Source: Actinokineospora baliensis (GTDB taxonomy: Bacteria > Actinomycetota > Actinomycetes > Mycobacteriales > Pseudonocardiaceae). From it: DNA of 64,000 nt. This document shows, one piece after another, positions 18,829-28,081 of this stretch (position 1 is its first letter; the number at the start of each line of letters is the position of its first letter). Below the pieces are notes generated by a model that searched no databases, had not been told where the DNA came from, and saw only the letters and a list, made by a program, of their open reading frames with translations. The DNA lies in contig NZ_JAFBCK010000001.1 of assembly GCF_016907695.1 (NCBI RefSeq), positions 3,754,501 to 3,818,500 of the forward strand, written 5' to 3'. The position numbers and the translations under genes are program-made.

Positions 18829-19025
18829 CTCATACCACCCTTCAAAGACCCCAGCCGGGACACGGCGGCAGCCGAACCGGCGAATCGGTCGATTTGGTCC
18901 GGGACTATTTCCGGAAAGATCTCCGGCCCGCGCGCGTGCCACCGGTGCGGGCCCGGTCGGCGCCCCGGGGGTTGCCCCGGGCGGGTAGCCTGATCCCTAC
19001 GCGCACACTACCGGCGTCCGAGATA

Positions 19026-19071
19026 GTTGCACACGCGCTATGTTGCACGCAGCTGATGATGCCGTATGCAA
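19026..19071. promoter_or_regulatory. Candidate MarR operator between the MFS and MarR genes
   Basis: GTTGCAC is directly repeated at 19026-19032 and 19042-19048, and TTGCA at 19043 pairs with TGCAA at 19067-19071. Spaced repeats of this kind in a divergent marR/efflux gap are often repressor sites. Support is only by position and pattern. Confidence 0.35.
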
Positions 19072-19101
19072 GCAGTTGGCCGCAAGGAGGGACGGGTCCC
19101 C

Positions 19102-19575
19102 GTGGAGATCGCCGACGACCTCGCCGAGACCAGGGCCCAGGGTTGGCGGACCCTGGCCGCGCTGCACGCGCGGATCGAGGACACCCTGGAACGCGCGCTG
19201 CAACGCGCCCACGACCTGTCGGTCAGCGAGTACAGCCTCCTCGACGTCCTCTCCCGCCAAGAGACCTTCACCGGCTGCTACCTGCGCATGACCCAGCTCT
19301 CGCGGGCGGTCGTACTCAGCCAGTCCGCCACCACCCGCCTGGTCACCCGCCTCGAACGCCGAGGCCTCCTCCAGCGCTACCTCTGCCCCGATGACCGCCG
19401 AGGCATCTACACAGAGGTAACCCCCGAGGGCCGAGCCGCCCTGGACCGCGCCCGCTCCACCCACGACGAATCCCTGGCCGAAGCCCTGCGAGAAGCGTCG
19501 GAACTCCCCGAACTAGCCCCCTTGGTCGAAGCCCTGGCCTCCCTCCACGCAGTCCCGGCCACGGACGCGAGCTGA
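19102..19575 (+). CDS. MarR-family transcriptional regulator
   Basis: A 157-residue winged-helix regulator. After an N-terminal dimerisation helix come LSVSEYSLLDVLSRQ, the recognition region LSQSATTRLVTRLERRGLL and the wing CPDDRRGIYTEVTPEGRAAL, all typical of MarR. It probably represses the divergent MFS exporter and itself, being released by a phenolic ligand as in many family members (inference). The GTG at 19102 is preferred because AAGGAGG (19084-19090) precedes it by 11 bases; an in-frame ATG at 19066 would add 12 residues and place that site inside the gene. An odd CYLRM insertion (FTGCYLRMTQLS) sits in the second helix region. Confidence 0.88.
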   Translation: MEIADDLAETRAQGWRTLAALHARIEDTLERALQRAHDLSVSEYSLLDVLSRQETFTGCYLRMTQLSRAVVLSQSATTRLVTRLERRGLLQRYLCPDDRRGIYTEVTPEGRAALDRARSTHDESLAEALREASELPELAPLVEALASLHAVPATDAS

Positions 19576-19706
19576 GCTAGGCACCAGAGCCAAGGCCTAT
19601 AGGGCCAGCCTCGCCAGCCCGGCCTCTGGATACTCGGAAGCCGCCCACCCAAACCCGGCCCTTCGGGCCAGCCCTGCCCCGCTCCCGGAAGTCGCCGCCC
19701 CCAACT

Positions 19707-19851
19707 GCTCGATGGGGCGAACTTGTTTTGCGCGGGGCCCCTGCGCCAGCCGTGGCAGGACCGCAAAGCTGGGGCCGAAGAGCGTGGCCCTGTCCGCGCA
19801 GAACGCTACGACTGCCGCCACCCCACGCAAAACAAGTCCGCCCCATCGAGC
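19707..19851 (+). repeat. 145-bp inverted-repeat element, copy A1
   Basis: The element is bounded by GCTCGATGGGGCG and its complement, with arms of about 26 bases that pair except for one A/C mismatch and include TTGTTTTGCG/CGCAAAACAA. Inside, CAGCCGTGG can pair with CTACGACTG, giving a nested hairpin. Its interior matches locus B copies closely and in the same strand orientation, although its surroundings are inverted relative to locus B. Confidence 0.85.
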
Positions 19852-19907
19852 CGCCGCGCCCAGCCCCCCGAGCTGGCCCACCCAACCCAGCCCCCCGAGT
19901 CAGCCCC

Positions 19908-19975
19908 GTCAGCCCAACCACCCGACTCCGACGGCATTGCCAGCCACTGGACACTCGGAGTCGCTGGTGCCAACT
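19908..19975 (-). repeat. Flank shared between repeat loci A and B
   Basis: Read on the minus strand this segment starts AGTTGGCACC and contains GAGTGTCCAGTGG, GGAGTCGGGTGGTTGGGCTG. The same series follows copy B3 at about 31898-31966 on the plus strand. The two differ at scattered positions, so the duplication is not recent. Confidence 0.75.
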
Positions 19976-20122
19976 GCTCGATGGGGTGGACCTGTTTTGT
20001 GTGGGGGAGCGACACCCGTAGCCTGACCGGCGGCTGGCTGGGCCGTCCCTTTGGCCCCCAGCTTTTAGGCCCAGCACGGGTGTCGCAGGGGCCCCACGCA
20101 AAACAGGTCCACCGCATCGAGC
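19976..20122 (+). repeat. 147-bp inverted-repeat element, divergent copy A2
   Basis: The same ends are present, but the arms read GGTGGACCTGTTTTG and CAAAACAGGTCCACC: two positions have changed in both arms so that pairing is kept. The middle is unrelated to the other copies and has its own inner stem, GCGACACCCGT with ACGGGTGTCGC. One end has GCATCGAGC instead of CCATCGAGC. Confidence 0.82.
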
Positions 20123-20203
20123 CTGCACTTAAATCGCGGATCCACGCCGATGGCGCAGCCGAGGCGAGGATCCGACGGCGAAGCCGAATCCCGAGACCCG
20201 CGC

Positions 20204-20249
20204 CACAAGATCATCAGATTCAAGCGCCCCCGATTCACATCCTACCGAG
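20204..20249 (-). repeat. Conserved box shared between repeat loci (locus A copy)
   Basis: On the minus strand it reads CTCGGTAGGATGTGAATCGG, then GGGCGCTTGAAT, then TGATCTTGTGG. A near-identical box occurs at 31157-31202 on the plus strand. In both loci it lies 70-85 bases outside the nearest inverted-repeat element on the same side. Function unknown. Confidence 0.75.
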
Positions 20250-20464
20250 ATCCACCGACAACCCAGGCGCCGCAAGGAAACCTGTGCACAACCACCCCTG
20301 TTGTGGACAACCCAGCGCCACCCCCCGGCCACATCCTGCCGACATGACAGATCCGCCTCCGGGATCCCCCCACCTCCCCACCCCCTGGGTAGCGTCAACC
20401 CCACAGCCAACAAGTGATCCGGCCCGCAAGGGCCAAAGCGCGGCAACGCGATGTGGAGATCAGG

Positions 20465-23400
20465 ATGCGCTTAACGCAGACGGTGGCGGCAGTGATGGGG
20501 CGGTTCGCGGATCGGCCCGCGGTGGGGGAGCGGGTCAAGGAGATCGCGCGGGATCCGGCTTCTGGTCGGACTTCGGTGCGGTTGCTGCCCCGGTACGAGA
20601 CCGCGACCTTCGCCCAGGTGTGGGCGCGGACGCGGGCGGTGGCCACTGAGCTGTGGGCCAATCCGGTCCACCGGTTGCTACCGGGCGAGCGGGTGGCTTT
20701 CCTCGGGTTCGCCGGGTACGACTACACGACCTTGGACCTGGCGTGCATCCTGCGGGGCGCGGTGTCGGTTCCGTTGCAGACCAGTGCGCCGATTGGGCAG
20801 TCGCACGCGATCGTGGCCGAGACCGAGCCGACGGTGGTCGCGGCGAGTCTGGATCGGCTCGACGTCGCGGTGGAGCTTGTGCTGCGGAGCTCTTCTGTGC
20901 GGCGGGTGTTGGTGTTCGACTACCTCCCGGAGGTCGACGACCAGCGGGAGCGGGTCGAGGCGGCGCGGGTGCGGTTGCTCGACTCGGGTAGGGACATCGC
21001 TGTTGAGTCCTTATCGGACAGTGCGGCGCGCGGCGGTGAGTTGGCCGAGGTGCCGCACTTCGTGGCCGACGAGGGCGACGACCCGCTGACCATGCTGATC
21101 TACACCTCGGGCAGCACCGGCACCCCCAAGGGCGCCATGTACACCGAGAAGCTGGTGGCGGCCATGTTCGGCGGGGGTGGCTGGGCCGACCTGTTCTCCG
21201 ACATCCAGGCGGTCACCTTCCACTACATGCCGATGAGCCACGTCGCCGGGCACTCCTCGGTGAAGAACACGTTGGCGCGTGGCGGGATCAGCTACTTCAT
21301 GGCCAGCGGTGACCTGTCCACCTTCATGGACGACATCGCGCTCGCCAGGCCAACGGAGCTGTCGCTGGTGCCCCGGGTGTGCGAGATGCTCTACCAGTAC
21401 CACCGCAGCGAGGTCGACCGGCGCGTGGTCGGCGGCGGTGACCGCGCCCAGGTCGAGGCGCAGGTCACCAAGGACATGCGCGACGAGGCTCTCGGCGGCC
21501 GGATCGCTTGGGCCAGTTGCGGTTCCGCGCCGCTGTCGGAGGAGTTGCGGGTCTTCATCGAGGGGCTGCTCGGTCTGGAGCTGCACATCCTCTACGGCGC
21601 CACCGAGATCGCGGGCGTCTCGGTCGACGGGAAGATGCTGCGCCCGCCGGTCATCGACTACAAGATCGTCGACGTCCCCGAGTTGGGCTACTACCGCACC
21701 GACACCCCGCACCCGCGCGGCGAGCTGCTGATCAAGACCGACTCCGTGATCCCTGGCTACTACAAGCAACCCGAGGTGTCGGCGACGCTGTTCGACGCGG
21801 ACGGCTACTACAAGACCGGTGACATCGTCGCCGAGGTCGAGCCGGACCGGCTGGCGATCCTGGACCGGCGCAACAGCGTGCTGAAGCTCTCGCAGGGCGA
21901 GTTCGTGGCGACTCCGAGCCTGGAGGCCACCTTCGGCACCAGCCCGCTGGTCCGCCAGATCTTCGTCTACGGCAACAGCGCCCGCTCGTACCTGCTGGCC
22001 GTCGTGGTCCCCACGCCGGACGCCCTGGAGCGCTACGGCGCCGAGTCGATCGCGATCAAGGAGCGGCTCAGCGAGTCGTTCCAGGCTGTGGCCAAGGAAG
22101 CAGGCCTGAACTCCTACGAGATCCCGCGCGAGTTCCTCATCGAGCCCGAGCCGTTCACCCAAGCCAACGGGCTGCTCTCCGACCACCGCAAGCTCTTGCG
22201 GCCGCAGCTGCTGGAGGCATACCGGGAGCGCCTGGAAGCCCTGTACTCCGACATCACCGCGCGCGAGTCCGAGGAGCTGCTGGAGATCCGCCGCACCGGT
22301 GCCCAGCGGCCGGTGCTGGAGACGGTCCAACGGGCCGCGCGGGCACTGCTGTCCGGTTCCGACGTCAGCCCCGACGCGCACTTCCGAGACCTCGGCGGCG
22401 ATTCGCTCTCGGCAGTGCCCTTTGTCACGCTCCTCAACGACATCTACGGCATCACAGTCCCCGTGGACATGCTCATCAGCCAGGCGACCGACCTCCGCGC
22501 CCTCGCCGAGTACATCGCGGCCAAGCGTCAGTCCGCTGTGGACCGGCCTACCTTCACCTCGGTGCACGGCAAGGCGAGTGACGAGGTGCGCGCAGAAGAC
22601 CTGACCTTGGACAAGTTCCTCGACGCCCGCCTCATCGCCGGAGCGGGGTCGCTGCCCGAGGTCGAGGGCCCGCCGAAGATCGTGTTGCTGACCGGCGCGA
22701 GCGGCTACCTCGGGCGCTTCCTGACCCTGGAGTGGTTGCGGCGCTTGGCACCCGAGAACGGCAAGCTGGTGTGCGTCGTGCGCGGCAAGGACGCGGCGGC
22801 CGCGCGGGAGCGGCTGCTGTCGGCATACGCGACCGGCGACGACGGCCTGGTCGCGGACGTCGAAGCCCTGTCCGCCCACCTGGAGGTCCTCGCCGGGGAC
22901 ATGGCCGAACCTCGCCTCGGCTTGGACCAGCGGACCTGGGACCGGCTCGCTGACGAGGTCGACCACATCGTGCACGCGGGTGCCCTGGTCAACCACGTGC
23001 TGCCCTACAACCACCTGTTCGAGGCCAACGTCGTCGGGACGGCCGAGTTGATCCAGTTGGGGATCACCGGCAAGCTCAAGCGGTTCGCCTACGTCTCCAG
23101 CGTCGCCGTCTCGACCTCGCACCCCGGGCGGCCGCTCGACGAGGACACCGACGTGCGCGCCGCGATCCCGACCCAGCCGGTGCACGAGGGCTACGCGGGC
23201 GGCTACGCGACCAGCAAGTGGGCCGGGGAGGTGCTGCTGCGCGAAGCGCGCGAGGTGTGCGGGTTGCCGGTCACGGTGTTCCGGTCCAACATGATCCTCG
23301 CGCACAGCCGGTACGCCGGTCAGCTCAACGTGCCGGACGTGTTCACCCGCCTGCTGTTCAGCGTCCTCGCCACCGGGATCGCCCCGAAGTCGTTCTACGG

Positions 23401-23824
23401 CAACGAAGGCGATGGTGGGGCCCATTACGACGGACTGCCGGTCGATTTCACCGCGGCCTCGATCGCGGAGCTCGGCCCGGCCGACGGGTTCCGGACCTAC
23501 AGCCTGGTGAACCCGCACGACGACGGGATATCCCTGGACACCATCGTCGACTGGCTGGCCGCCGAAGGGCACCGGGTCGAGCTCGTCGGCGACTACGCCG
23601 ATTGGGCGCGCCGCTTCGAGTCCGCCCTGCGCGGCCTGCCCGAAGCCCGCCGCCAGTACTCCGCTTTGCCGCTGGTACACCGGTTCGCCGAACCGGAGCC
23701 GGTCGTGCGCGGCTCGGCGATCCCCTCCGAGCGGTTCCAGTCCGCCGTCCGCGACATCCCCCGGCTCTCGCGGGAGTACATCGCCAAGTACGCCGCTGAT
23801 CTGCAGGGCCTGCTGTCCGCCTAA
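20465..23824 (+). CDS. car: Carboxylic acid reductase (adenylation-thiolation-reductase)
   Basis: CAR activates a carboxylic acid with ATP, holds it on a phosphopantetheine arm and reduces it with NADPH to the aldehyde. The 1119-residue product has an adenylation domain (about 40-600; LIYTSGSTGTPKGAMYT near 211, MPMSHVAG, YKTGDIV), a carrier domain with the attachment Ser in DLGGDSLSA near 645, and a short-chain-reductase-like R domain (LLTGASGYLGRF near 741, YATSKWAGE near 913). It closely follows Nocardia/Mycobacterium CARs. The ATG at 20465 has GGAG six bases upstream; an in-frame GTG at 20414 lacks a site. A phosphopantetheinyl transferase is required and none is seen here. It heads an operon with a methyltransferase and metK. 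Confidence 0.93.
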   Translation: MRLTQTVAAVMGRFADRPAVGERVKEIARDPASGRTSVRLLPRYETATFAQVWARTRAVATELWANPVHRLLPGERVAFLGFAGYDYTTLDLACILRGAVSVPLQTSAPIGQSHAIVAETEPTVVAASLDRLDVAVELVLRSSSVRRVLVFDYLPEVDDQRERVEAARVRLLDSGRDIAVESLSDSAARGGELAEVPHFVADEGDDPLTMLIYTSGSTGTPKGAMYTEKLVAAMFGGGGWADLFSDIQAVTFHYMPMSHVAGHSSVKNTLARGGISYFMASGDLSTFMDDIALARPTELSLVPRVCEMLYQYHRSEVDRRVVGGGDRAQVEAQVTKDMRDEALGGRIAWASCGSAPLSEELRVFIEGLLGLELHILYGATEIAGVSVDGKMLRPPVIDYKIVDVPELGYYRTDTPHPRGELLIKTDSVIPGYYKQPEVSATLFDADGYYKTGDIVAEVEPDRLAILDRRNSVLKLSQGEFVATPSLEATFGTSPLVRQIFVYGNSARSYLLAVVVPTPDALERYGAESIAIKERLSESFQAVAKEAGLNSYEIPREFLIEPEPFTQANGLLSDHRKLLRPQLLEAYRERLEALYSDITARESEELLEIRRTGAQRPVLETVQRAARALLSGSDVSPDAHFRDLGGDSLSAVPFVTLLNDIYGITVPVDMLISQATDLRALAEYIAAKRQSAVDRPTFTSVHGKASDEVRAEDLTLDKFLDARLIAGAGSLPEVEGPPKIVLLTGASGYLGRFLTLEWLRRLAPENGKLVCVVRGKDAAAARERLLSAYATGDDGLVADVEALSAHLEVLAGDMAEPRLGLDQRTWDRLADEVDHIVHAGALVNHVLPYNHLFEANVVGTAELIQLGITGKLKRFAYVSSVAVSTSHPGRPLDEDTDVRAAIPTQPVHEGYAGGYATSKWAGEVLLREAREVCGLPVTVFRSNMILAHSRYAGQLNVPDVFTRLLFSVLATGIAPKSFYGNEGDGGAHYDGLPVDFTAASIAELGPADGFRTYSLVNPHDDGISLDTIVDWLAAEGHRVELVGDYADWARRFESALRGLPEARRQYSALPLVHRFAEPEPVVRGSAIPSERFQSAVRDIPRLSREYIAKYAADLQGLLSA

Positions 23825-23842
23825 GAGCCAGGAAGAGAACCC

Positions 23843-24550
23843 ATGAACCAGCAGTCCGCGACCTTCGACGAGCGCTACCGGATCGGGCGCAAGCTCGTCG
23901 ACGAACTCGGTCCCGCCCAAGACACCGAGCCCAGCACCTTCGAACTGCTCGGCCTGGAGTGGGACCTGGTGCCCGGCACCTACGCCCCCAAACCCGGGAC
24001 CGGCACCGAGTACTACACGACCGCCATCCCGTACCCCGAGGGCGGCAGCTTCCTGGAGATCGGCTGCGGTGCGGGCGTCACCGCCGTCTGGGCCGCGCTC
24101 AACGGCTGCGCGCACGTCACCGCCACCGACGTCACCGTGACCGCGGTGGCCAGCGCCGAGCTCAACGTCAAGCGCCACGGAGTGGCCGACCGGGTCCACG
24201 TCCAGCGCAGCGACGTGTTCGCCGACCTGGACCCGGACGCCAAGTTCGACACGGTCTTCTGGAACTGCAGCGTGATCGAGGCGCCGGAGGACTTCCAGTT
24301 CACCCAGGACTTCGAATGGGCCATCTTCGACCCCGGCTACGCAGCGCTCGGCCGCTATCTCGCCGAGGTGCACGGCCGCCTGCTGCCCGGCGGCCGGGCC
24401 CTGGTGACCTTCAACAGCCTCGGCGACGCTTCGCGGGTCGCCGAACTCGCCGACGACAAGGGTGTCACGCTGTCGCTTGTGGACAGCTCGACCCGAGTGC
24501 TCACCGGCGAAAAGGTCACCTACAAGGTCTTCGAGATCACCCGGCACTGA
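23843..24550 (+). CDS. SAM-dependent methyltransferase
   Basis: A 235-residue class I methyltransferase. Motif I is [17 protein letters not shown] (near residue 70), followed by [17 protein letters not shown] and a [16 protein letters not shown] segment at the motif IV position. That region resembles PrmC/HemK-like enzymes, but NPPY is replaced by NCSV, so a glutamine N-methyltransferase role is unlikely. It starts 18 bases after the acid reductase gene with an AGGAAGAG site and is followed 19 bases later by a SAM synthetase gene, which strongly suggests it uses SAM in the same pathway. The substrate is unknown; an aromatic acid or aldehyde related to the CAR product is possible. Confidence 0.82.
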   Translation: MNQQSATFDERYRIGRKLVDELGPAQDTEPSTFELLGLEWDLVPGTYAPKPGTGTEYYTTAIPYPEGGSFLEIGCGAGVTAVWAALNGCAHVTATDVTVTAVASAELNVKRHGVADRVHVQRSDVFADLDPDAKFDTVFWNCSVIEAPEDFQFTQDFEWAIFDPGYAALGRYLAEVHGRLLPGGRALVTFNSLGDASRVAELADDKGVTLSLVDSSTRVLTGEKVTYKVFEITRH

Positions 24551-24569
24551 CCGAGAAGGGGAGAAGTCG

Positions 24570-25763
24570 TTGTCCACACGTTTGTTCACCTCCGAGTCGG
24601 TCACCGAAGGCCACCCGGACAAGATCTGCGACGCGATCAGCGACGCCGTCCTCGACGCACTGCTGACCGGGGACTCGCGCTCGCGGGTCGCCGTCGAGAC
24701 CCTCGTGACCACCGGTCAAGTCCACGTCGCGGGGGAGGTGACCACCCGGGCCTATGTGGACATCCCGAGCATTGTGCGGGACGTGATCCTGCGGATCGGG
24801 TACGACTCGTCGGCCAAGGGGTTCGACGGGAACTCCTGTGGTGTGAACGTGGCGATCGGGGCGCAGTCGCCCGACATCGCGCAGGGTGTGGACACCGCGC
24901 ACGAGACGCGGGTGGAGCAGGCTTCGGACGAGATCGACCGCCAGGGTGCTGGCGACCAGGGGTTGATGTTCGGGTACGCGACGACCGACACCCCGGAGTT
25001 GATGCCGTTGCCGATCGCGTTGGCGCACCGGCTGTCCAAGCGGCTGACCAAGGTCCGCCGCGATGGCTCCGTCCCCTACCTGCGGCCCGACGGCAAGACC
25101 CAGGTCACGATCCAGTACGAAGGCGACCGGCCCGTCCGGCTCGACACCGTCGTCGTGTCCTCGCAGCACGCCGAAGGGGTCGACCTGGAGAACCTCCTCG
25201 GGGTCGACGTCCGTGACGGGGTTGTGGCTCCCGAACTCGCGGGCCTGGACATCGACACCTCCGACGTGCGGTTGCTGGTCAACCCGACGGGTCGATTCGT
25301 GATCGGTGGACCGATGGGTGACGCGGGCCTGACCGGCCGGAAGATCATCGTGGACACCTACGGCGGGATGGCCCGCCACGGTGGTGGCGCGTTCTCGGGC
25401 AAAGACCCCTCCAAAGTAGACCGTTCGGCGGCGTACGCGATGCGCTGGGTGGCCAAGAACGCCGTCGCCGCGGGCCTCGCCGACCGCATCGAGGTCCAAG
25501 TCGCCTACGCCATCGGCAAGGCGGCTCCCGTAGGCCTGTTCGTCGAGACCTTCGGCACCGAACGGGTTGACCCGGCTCGCATCCAGTCGGCGATCAGGGA
25601 AGTCTTCGACCTCCGTCCGGCCGCGATCATCCGCGACCTGGACCTGCTGCGCCCGATCTACGCCCAGACGGCCGCCTACGGGCACTTCGGTCGCCCGGAG
25701 CTGGACCTGCCGTGGGAGCGCACCGACCGCGCCGACGACCTCAAGCAGGTCGCCACGAGTTGA
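24570..25763 (+). CDS. metK: S-adenosylmethionine synthetase
   Basis: MetK makes SAM from methionine and ATP. The 397-residue product is full length with all hallmark motifs: [28 protein letters not shown], the [20 protein letters not shown] region and [16 protein letters not shown]. The start is a TTG at 24570 with GGGGAG six bases before it, since no ATG or GTG is suitably placed. Because actinomycetes normally keep a housekeeping metK elsewhere (near the priA/def region), this copy, in an operon with a reductase and methyltransferase, is probably a dedicated second one. That second part is inference. Confidence 0.93.
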   Translation: MSTRLFTSESVTEGHPDKICDAISDAVLDALLTGDSRSRVAVETLVTTGQVHVAGEVTTRAYVDIPSIVRDVILRIGYDSSAKGFDGNSCGVNVAIGAQSPDIAQGVDTAHETRVEQASDEIDRQGAGDQGLMFGYATTDTPELMPLPIALAHRLSKRLTKVRRDGSVPYLRPDGKTQVTIQYEGDRPVRLDTVVVSSQHAEGVDLENLLGVDVRDGVVAPELAGLDIDTSDVRLLVNPTGRFVIGGPMGDAGLTGRKIIVDTYGGMARHGGGAFSGKDPSKVDRSAAYAMRWVAKNAVAAGLADRIEVQVAYAIGKAAPVGLFVETFGTERVDPARIQSAIREVFDLRPAAIIRDLDLLRPIYAQTAAYGHFGRPELDLPWERTDRADDLKQVATS

Positions 25764-25767
25764 CTTG

Positions 25768-25808
25768 CCGGGTGGCGTTCGCTCGCCCCCCTAGCGAGCG
25801 CCACCCGG
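25768..25808. terminator. Bidirectional terminator between convergent metK and the HsdS-like gene
   Basis: Arms CCGGGTGGCG plus CGCTCGC (25768-25786, with a two-base bulge) pair with GCGAGCG plus CCACCCGG (25794-25808) around a short CCCCCTA loop. It overlaps the last codons of the minus-strand gene and can serve both transcripts. Confidence 0.75.
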
Positions 25809-27281
25809 CCGCCCGGCCAACTCCGCGAACGCCCGGACCACCTCCTCGACCAGCACCGGGTCGTCAGACTCGGTCGGGTGCCCCATGTCGATCGAGTGCA
25901 GCTGCACGGTGCTCTCGCCGACCGAGTTCGGGTGGTAGATCTCCATTGCCCCGCACTCGTCGCACTCCTGGACCACCAGGTACGGGTGCAGGTCCAGCAG
26001 GTGTTCACCGTCGACGAGCGCGTAGGTCCGCCCCGGGTACAGCAGCTGCGTGACCCGGCGTTCCTCCACCGCCCACACCGGGTTGTCGCCGCGCAGCACC
26101 CGGAACCGCACCTGGTACGCCGGTGCGGTGTCCTCGGCGACCGGGCGCACGGACTCGACGTAGCCGAACTGCCACCGCGCCAGGAAACTCAGCGAGCGCA
26201 GCAGAGTGCGCAGGTCCACCTGGACCGCGGCGAGTCGGGTGCGGAACTCGGCGGGCACCCGCGGATGCCTGCCGTGGATCCGGTTGCGCTCGTCGATCAG
26301 CGCCCGCATCGCCGCGGGCGCGGGGGAGTCCCCGTCCTGGAACGCCTGGCACAGCCCGCCGTCGTTGTGCACCCGCTCCGCCTTGGCCGCAACGGCCAGC
26401 AGGGCGGTGTGCCGCGCCCCGATGGTCGCGCCGCGCCGGGTGACCGTCTTCGCCCAGTCGGACAACGGCCCCACACCGGTGATCCCGGCCGCGCGGGCGG
26501 TGGCGGCCGCGAGCGCGACCAACACCACCGACACCGACTCCACCAGTTCGTGGACGACGAGGTGGTACTCCTCCCGAGGCGACACGGCACCGTCGAGCGC
26601 CCGCAACGTCCGCGCGATCGGGTACGGGTAGGCGACCTTCGCCATGCCGACCTCTTCGCTGATGTCGGTCGCGACCCGCAGCGCGGCCGCGATCCCCTGC
26701 ACCACACCGAGTTCGGTGCCGAAGTCGCGGTCGACGTCGTAGATGCGCTCGGCCGATTCGCGCAGCGCCCGCAGTTCCAGCTCCATCGCGTGCAGCCGCT
26801 GCTCGAACGCGTCGAGCACCCGGTCGACCCGCCACGGGTCGACCTCGCACGGCGGGACGAGGATGTTCTTCAGGTCCCGCACCGAGATCCGCTGCACCAC
26901 GCCGGACACGATCGCCGACAGCCGCGCCCTGCCCGCCCCGGATCGCAGGAACCCGAGCAGGTATCGCGAACCGGCCGTGCCGCGGCTGCGCAGGACGACC
27001 GTGTGGTCGCCCGCCAGGGCGGGGCCGTACCGCGCGGGCACGATTCCCCACCGGCCGTGCGGGCCGCTGGTGCTGCCGATGATGTCGCCCGGCAGCACCA
27101 CCGCTGACGTGCGGGTGTGCGGCGTCGAGCGCGCCAGATCATCCCAGTCGGCGACGGTCGCCCCGATGTCGCGCGGCTGGACGACGCGGAACTCCGGATC
27201 GCGTTCCTGGACCGCCTTGGCCGCCCGGTTGCGCCCGGGCATGACCTCGAACAGGCGGTCCAGTGGCACTTCTGCCCGCAT
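25791..27281 (-). CDS. Orphan HsdS-like target-recognition domain fused to a HEPN-like region
   Basis: The 496-residue product begins with about 150 residues that look like a half-HsdS (type I restriction specificity) domain: VVLPGDIIGSTSG, then SRYLLGFLRSGAGRARL, VVQRISVRDLKNILVPPCE. The usual coiled-coil follows (AFEQRLHAMELELRALRES). A helical region of about 200 residues then carries RNRIHGRH near 332, which fits the Rx4-6H pattern of HEPN ribonucleases. The C-terminal 110 residues contain CDECG and later histidines, a possible zinc site. No hsdM or hsdR is adjacent. The ATG at 27281 has GGAGG upstream. A role in defence or toxin-like RNA cleavage is a hypothesis; the HEPN assignment is tentative. 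Confidence 0.6.
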   Translation of the reverse strand: MRAEVPLDRLFEVMPGRNRAAKAVQERDPEFRVVQPRDIGATVADWDDLARSTPHTRTSAVVLPGDIIGSTSGPHGRWGIVPARYGPALAGDHTVVLRSRGTAGSRYLLGFLRSGAGRARLSAIVSGVVQRISVRDLKNILVPPCEVDPWRVDRVLDAFEQRLHAMELELRALRESAERIYDVDRDFGTELGVVQGIAAALRVATDISEEVGMAKVAYPYPIARTLRALDGAVSPREEYHLVVHELVESVSVVLVALAAATARAAGITGVGPLSDWAKTVTRRGATIGARHTALLAVAAKAERVHNDGGLCQAFQDGDSPAPAAMRALIDERNRIHGRHPRVPAEFRTRLAAVQVDLRTLLRSLSFLARWQFGYVESVRPVAEDTAPAYQVRFRVLRGDNPVWAVEERRVTQLLYPGRTYALVDGEHLLDLHPYLVVQECDECGAMEIYHPNSVGESTVQLHSIDMGHPTESDDPVLVEEVVRAFAELAGRPGGAR

Positions 27282-27377
27282 GGCTGGCGGATCCTCCGGT
27301 CGGCGGCCACCGGGTCGGTGGTGGACCAGTGTGGCACGCGAGCGGCGCCGCCGACCGCGAACCGGGGGATCGGTTGG

Positions 27378-28025
27378 CTAGTGCTGGTGGTCGCTCAGTA
27401 TGGCCTCGCCCTTGGTCAGCCAGGACACGCCGAACGCGAGGATGGCTATCGATTCCAGCCACAGCGCGGGCTTCAGGTCCGCCAGTGCGCCGTCGAACAG
27501 GAACACGCTCGTCGCCAGCAGCGCCAGGCACGCCAGCATGATCACCCCGCACACCAGGTAGACCCGGTTGCGGGCGATCTTGGCCGGGGTGGGGGTCGGG
27601 TCGTCGCTGCGGCGGAACAGGACCAGGCTGAAGTAGGCCAGCGACAGGAAGAACACCACCGAGCTGATCAGGTGCAACGTGCTCACCAGCCCGTCGCCGC
27701 CCATCGGGTGCGCGGGCGCGGTCGGGAAGATCGCCACGCCGACGGCGCCGAGCGCGGCGAGGTTGGACACGACGTTGTCGATCGGCTCGTAACCCCGGTA
27801 GGACAGCAGGAACACCCCGACCGCGCACATCGCGCCGACCATCACGTCGCGCACGTCGCTGTAGTAGTAGCCGCTGATCGAGGCGCGCAGCCCGTCGCCG
27901 AGGACGAGGTTGCCCACGACCAGGACGACCGGCAGGCCGATCCCGATGGCGCCGATCGCGCGGCGCAGGAACAGGTAGGAGTGGACGAGGGTGTCGTGCG
28001 GGGAGTGGGTGGGTGTCGCGACCAT
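27378..28025 (-). CDS. Six-TM integral membrane protein of unknown function (DUF998-like)
   Basis: A 215-residue membrane protein with about six hydrophobic helices, starting at an ATG with GGAGG six bases upstream. The segment SGYYYSDVRDVMVGAMCAVG, with the following GYEPIDNVVSNLAALGAV, recurs in actinobacterial proteins of the DUF998 type, whose function is unknown. No catalytic motif is evident. It lies upstream of the HsdS-like gene on the same strand with a 96-base gap, so co-transcription is possible. A longer reading frame to 28187 is Ala/Pro/Arg-rich and lacks a start site. Confidence 0.7.
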   Translation of the reverse strand: MVATPTHSPHDTLVHSYLFLRRAIGAIGIGLPVVLVVGNLVLGDGLRASISGYYYSDVRDVMVGAMCAVGVFLLSYRGYEPIDNVVSNLAALGAVGVAIFPTAPAHPMGGDGLVSTLHLISSVVFFLSLAYFSLVLFRRSDDPTPTPAKIARNRVYLVCGVIMLACLALLATSVFLFDGALADLKPALWLESIAILAFGVSWLTKGEAILSDHQH

Positions 28026-28081
28026 GGCCGCCTCCGGGGGTGTTTCGCGCTGGTGAACAAATGTAACTCCCCGGTCCGCTT

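Larger units (their letters stand above)
19576..20464. other. Non-coding repeat locus A
   Basis: This 889-base gap between marR and the carboxylic acid reductase gene holds no credible gene; reading frames across it are Pro/Ala/Ser-rich and run through inverted repeats. It contains two inverted-repeat elements (19707-19851 and 19976-20122), a shared flank (about 19908-19975) and a conserved box (20204-20249). The box and the flank recur at locus B (31.1-32.0 kb) in the opposite orientation. The last 200 bases should contain the promoter of the downstream operon. Confidence 0.75.

Noticed and set aside
19723..20649. Reading frames running through repeat locus A into the CAR gene
   Set aside because: They pass through inverted repeats and are Pro/Ala/Arg-rich with no start site; the sequence is better explained as non-coding repeats.
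21011..24712. Long antisense reading frame of over 1200 codons
   Set aside because: It lies opposite the CAR and methyltransferase genes, whose domains are unmistakable. Open antisense frames are expected in high-GC coding sequence.
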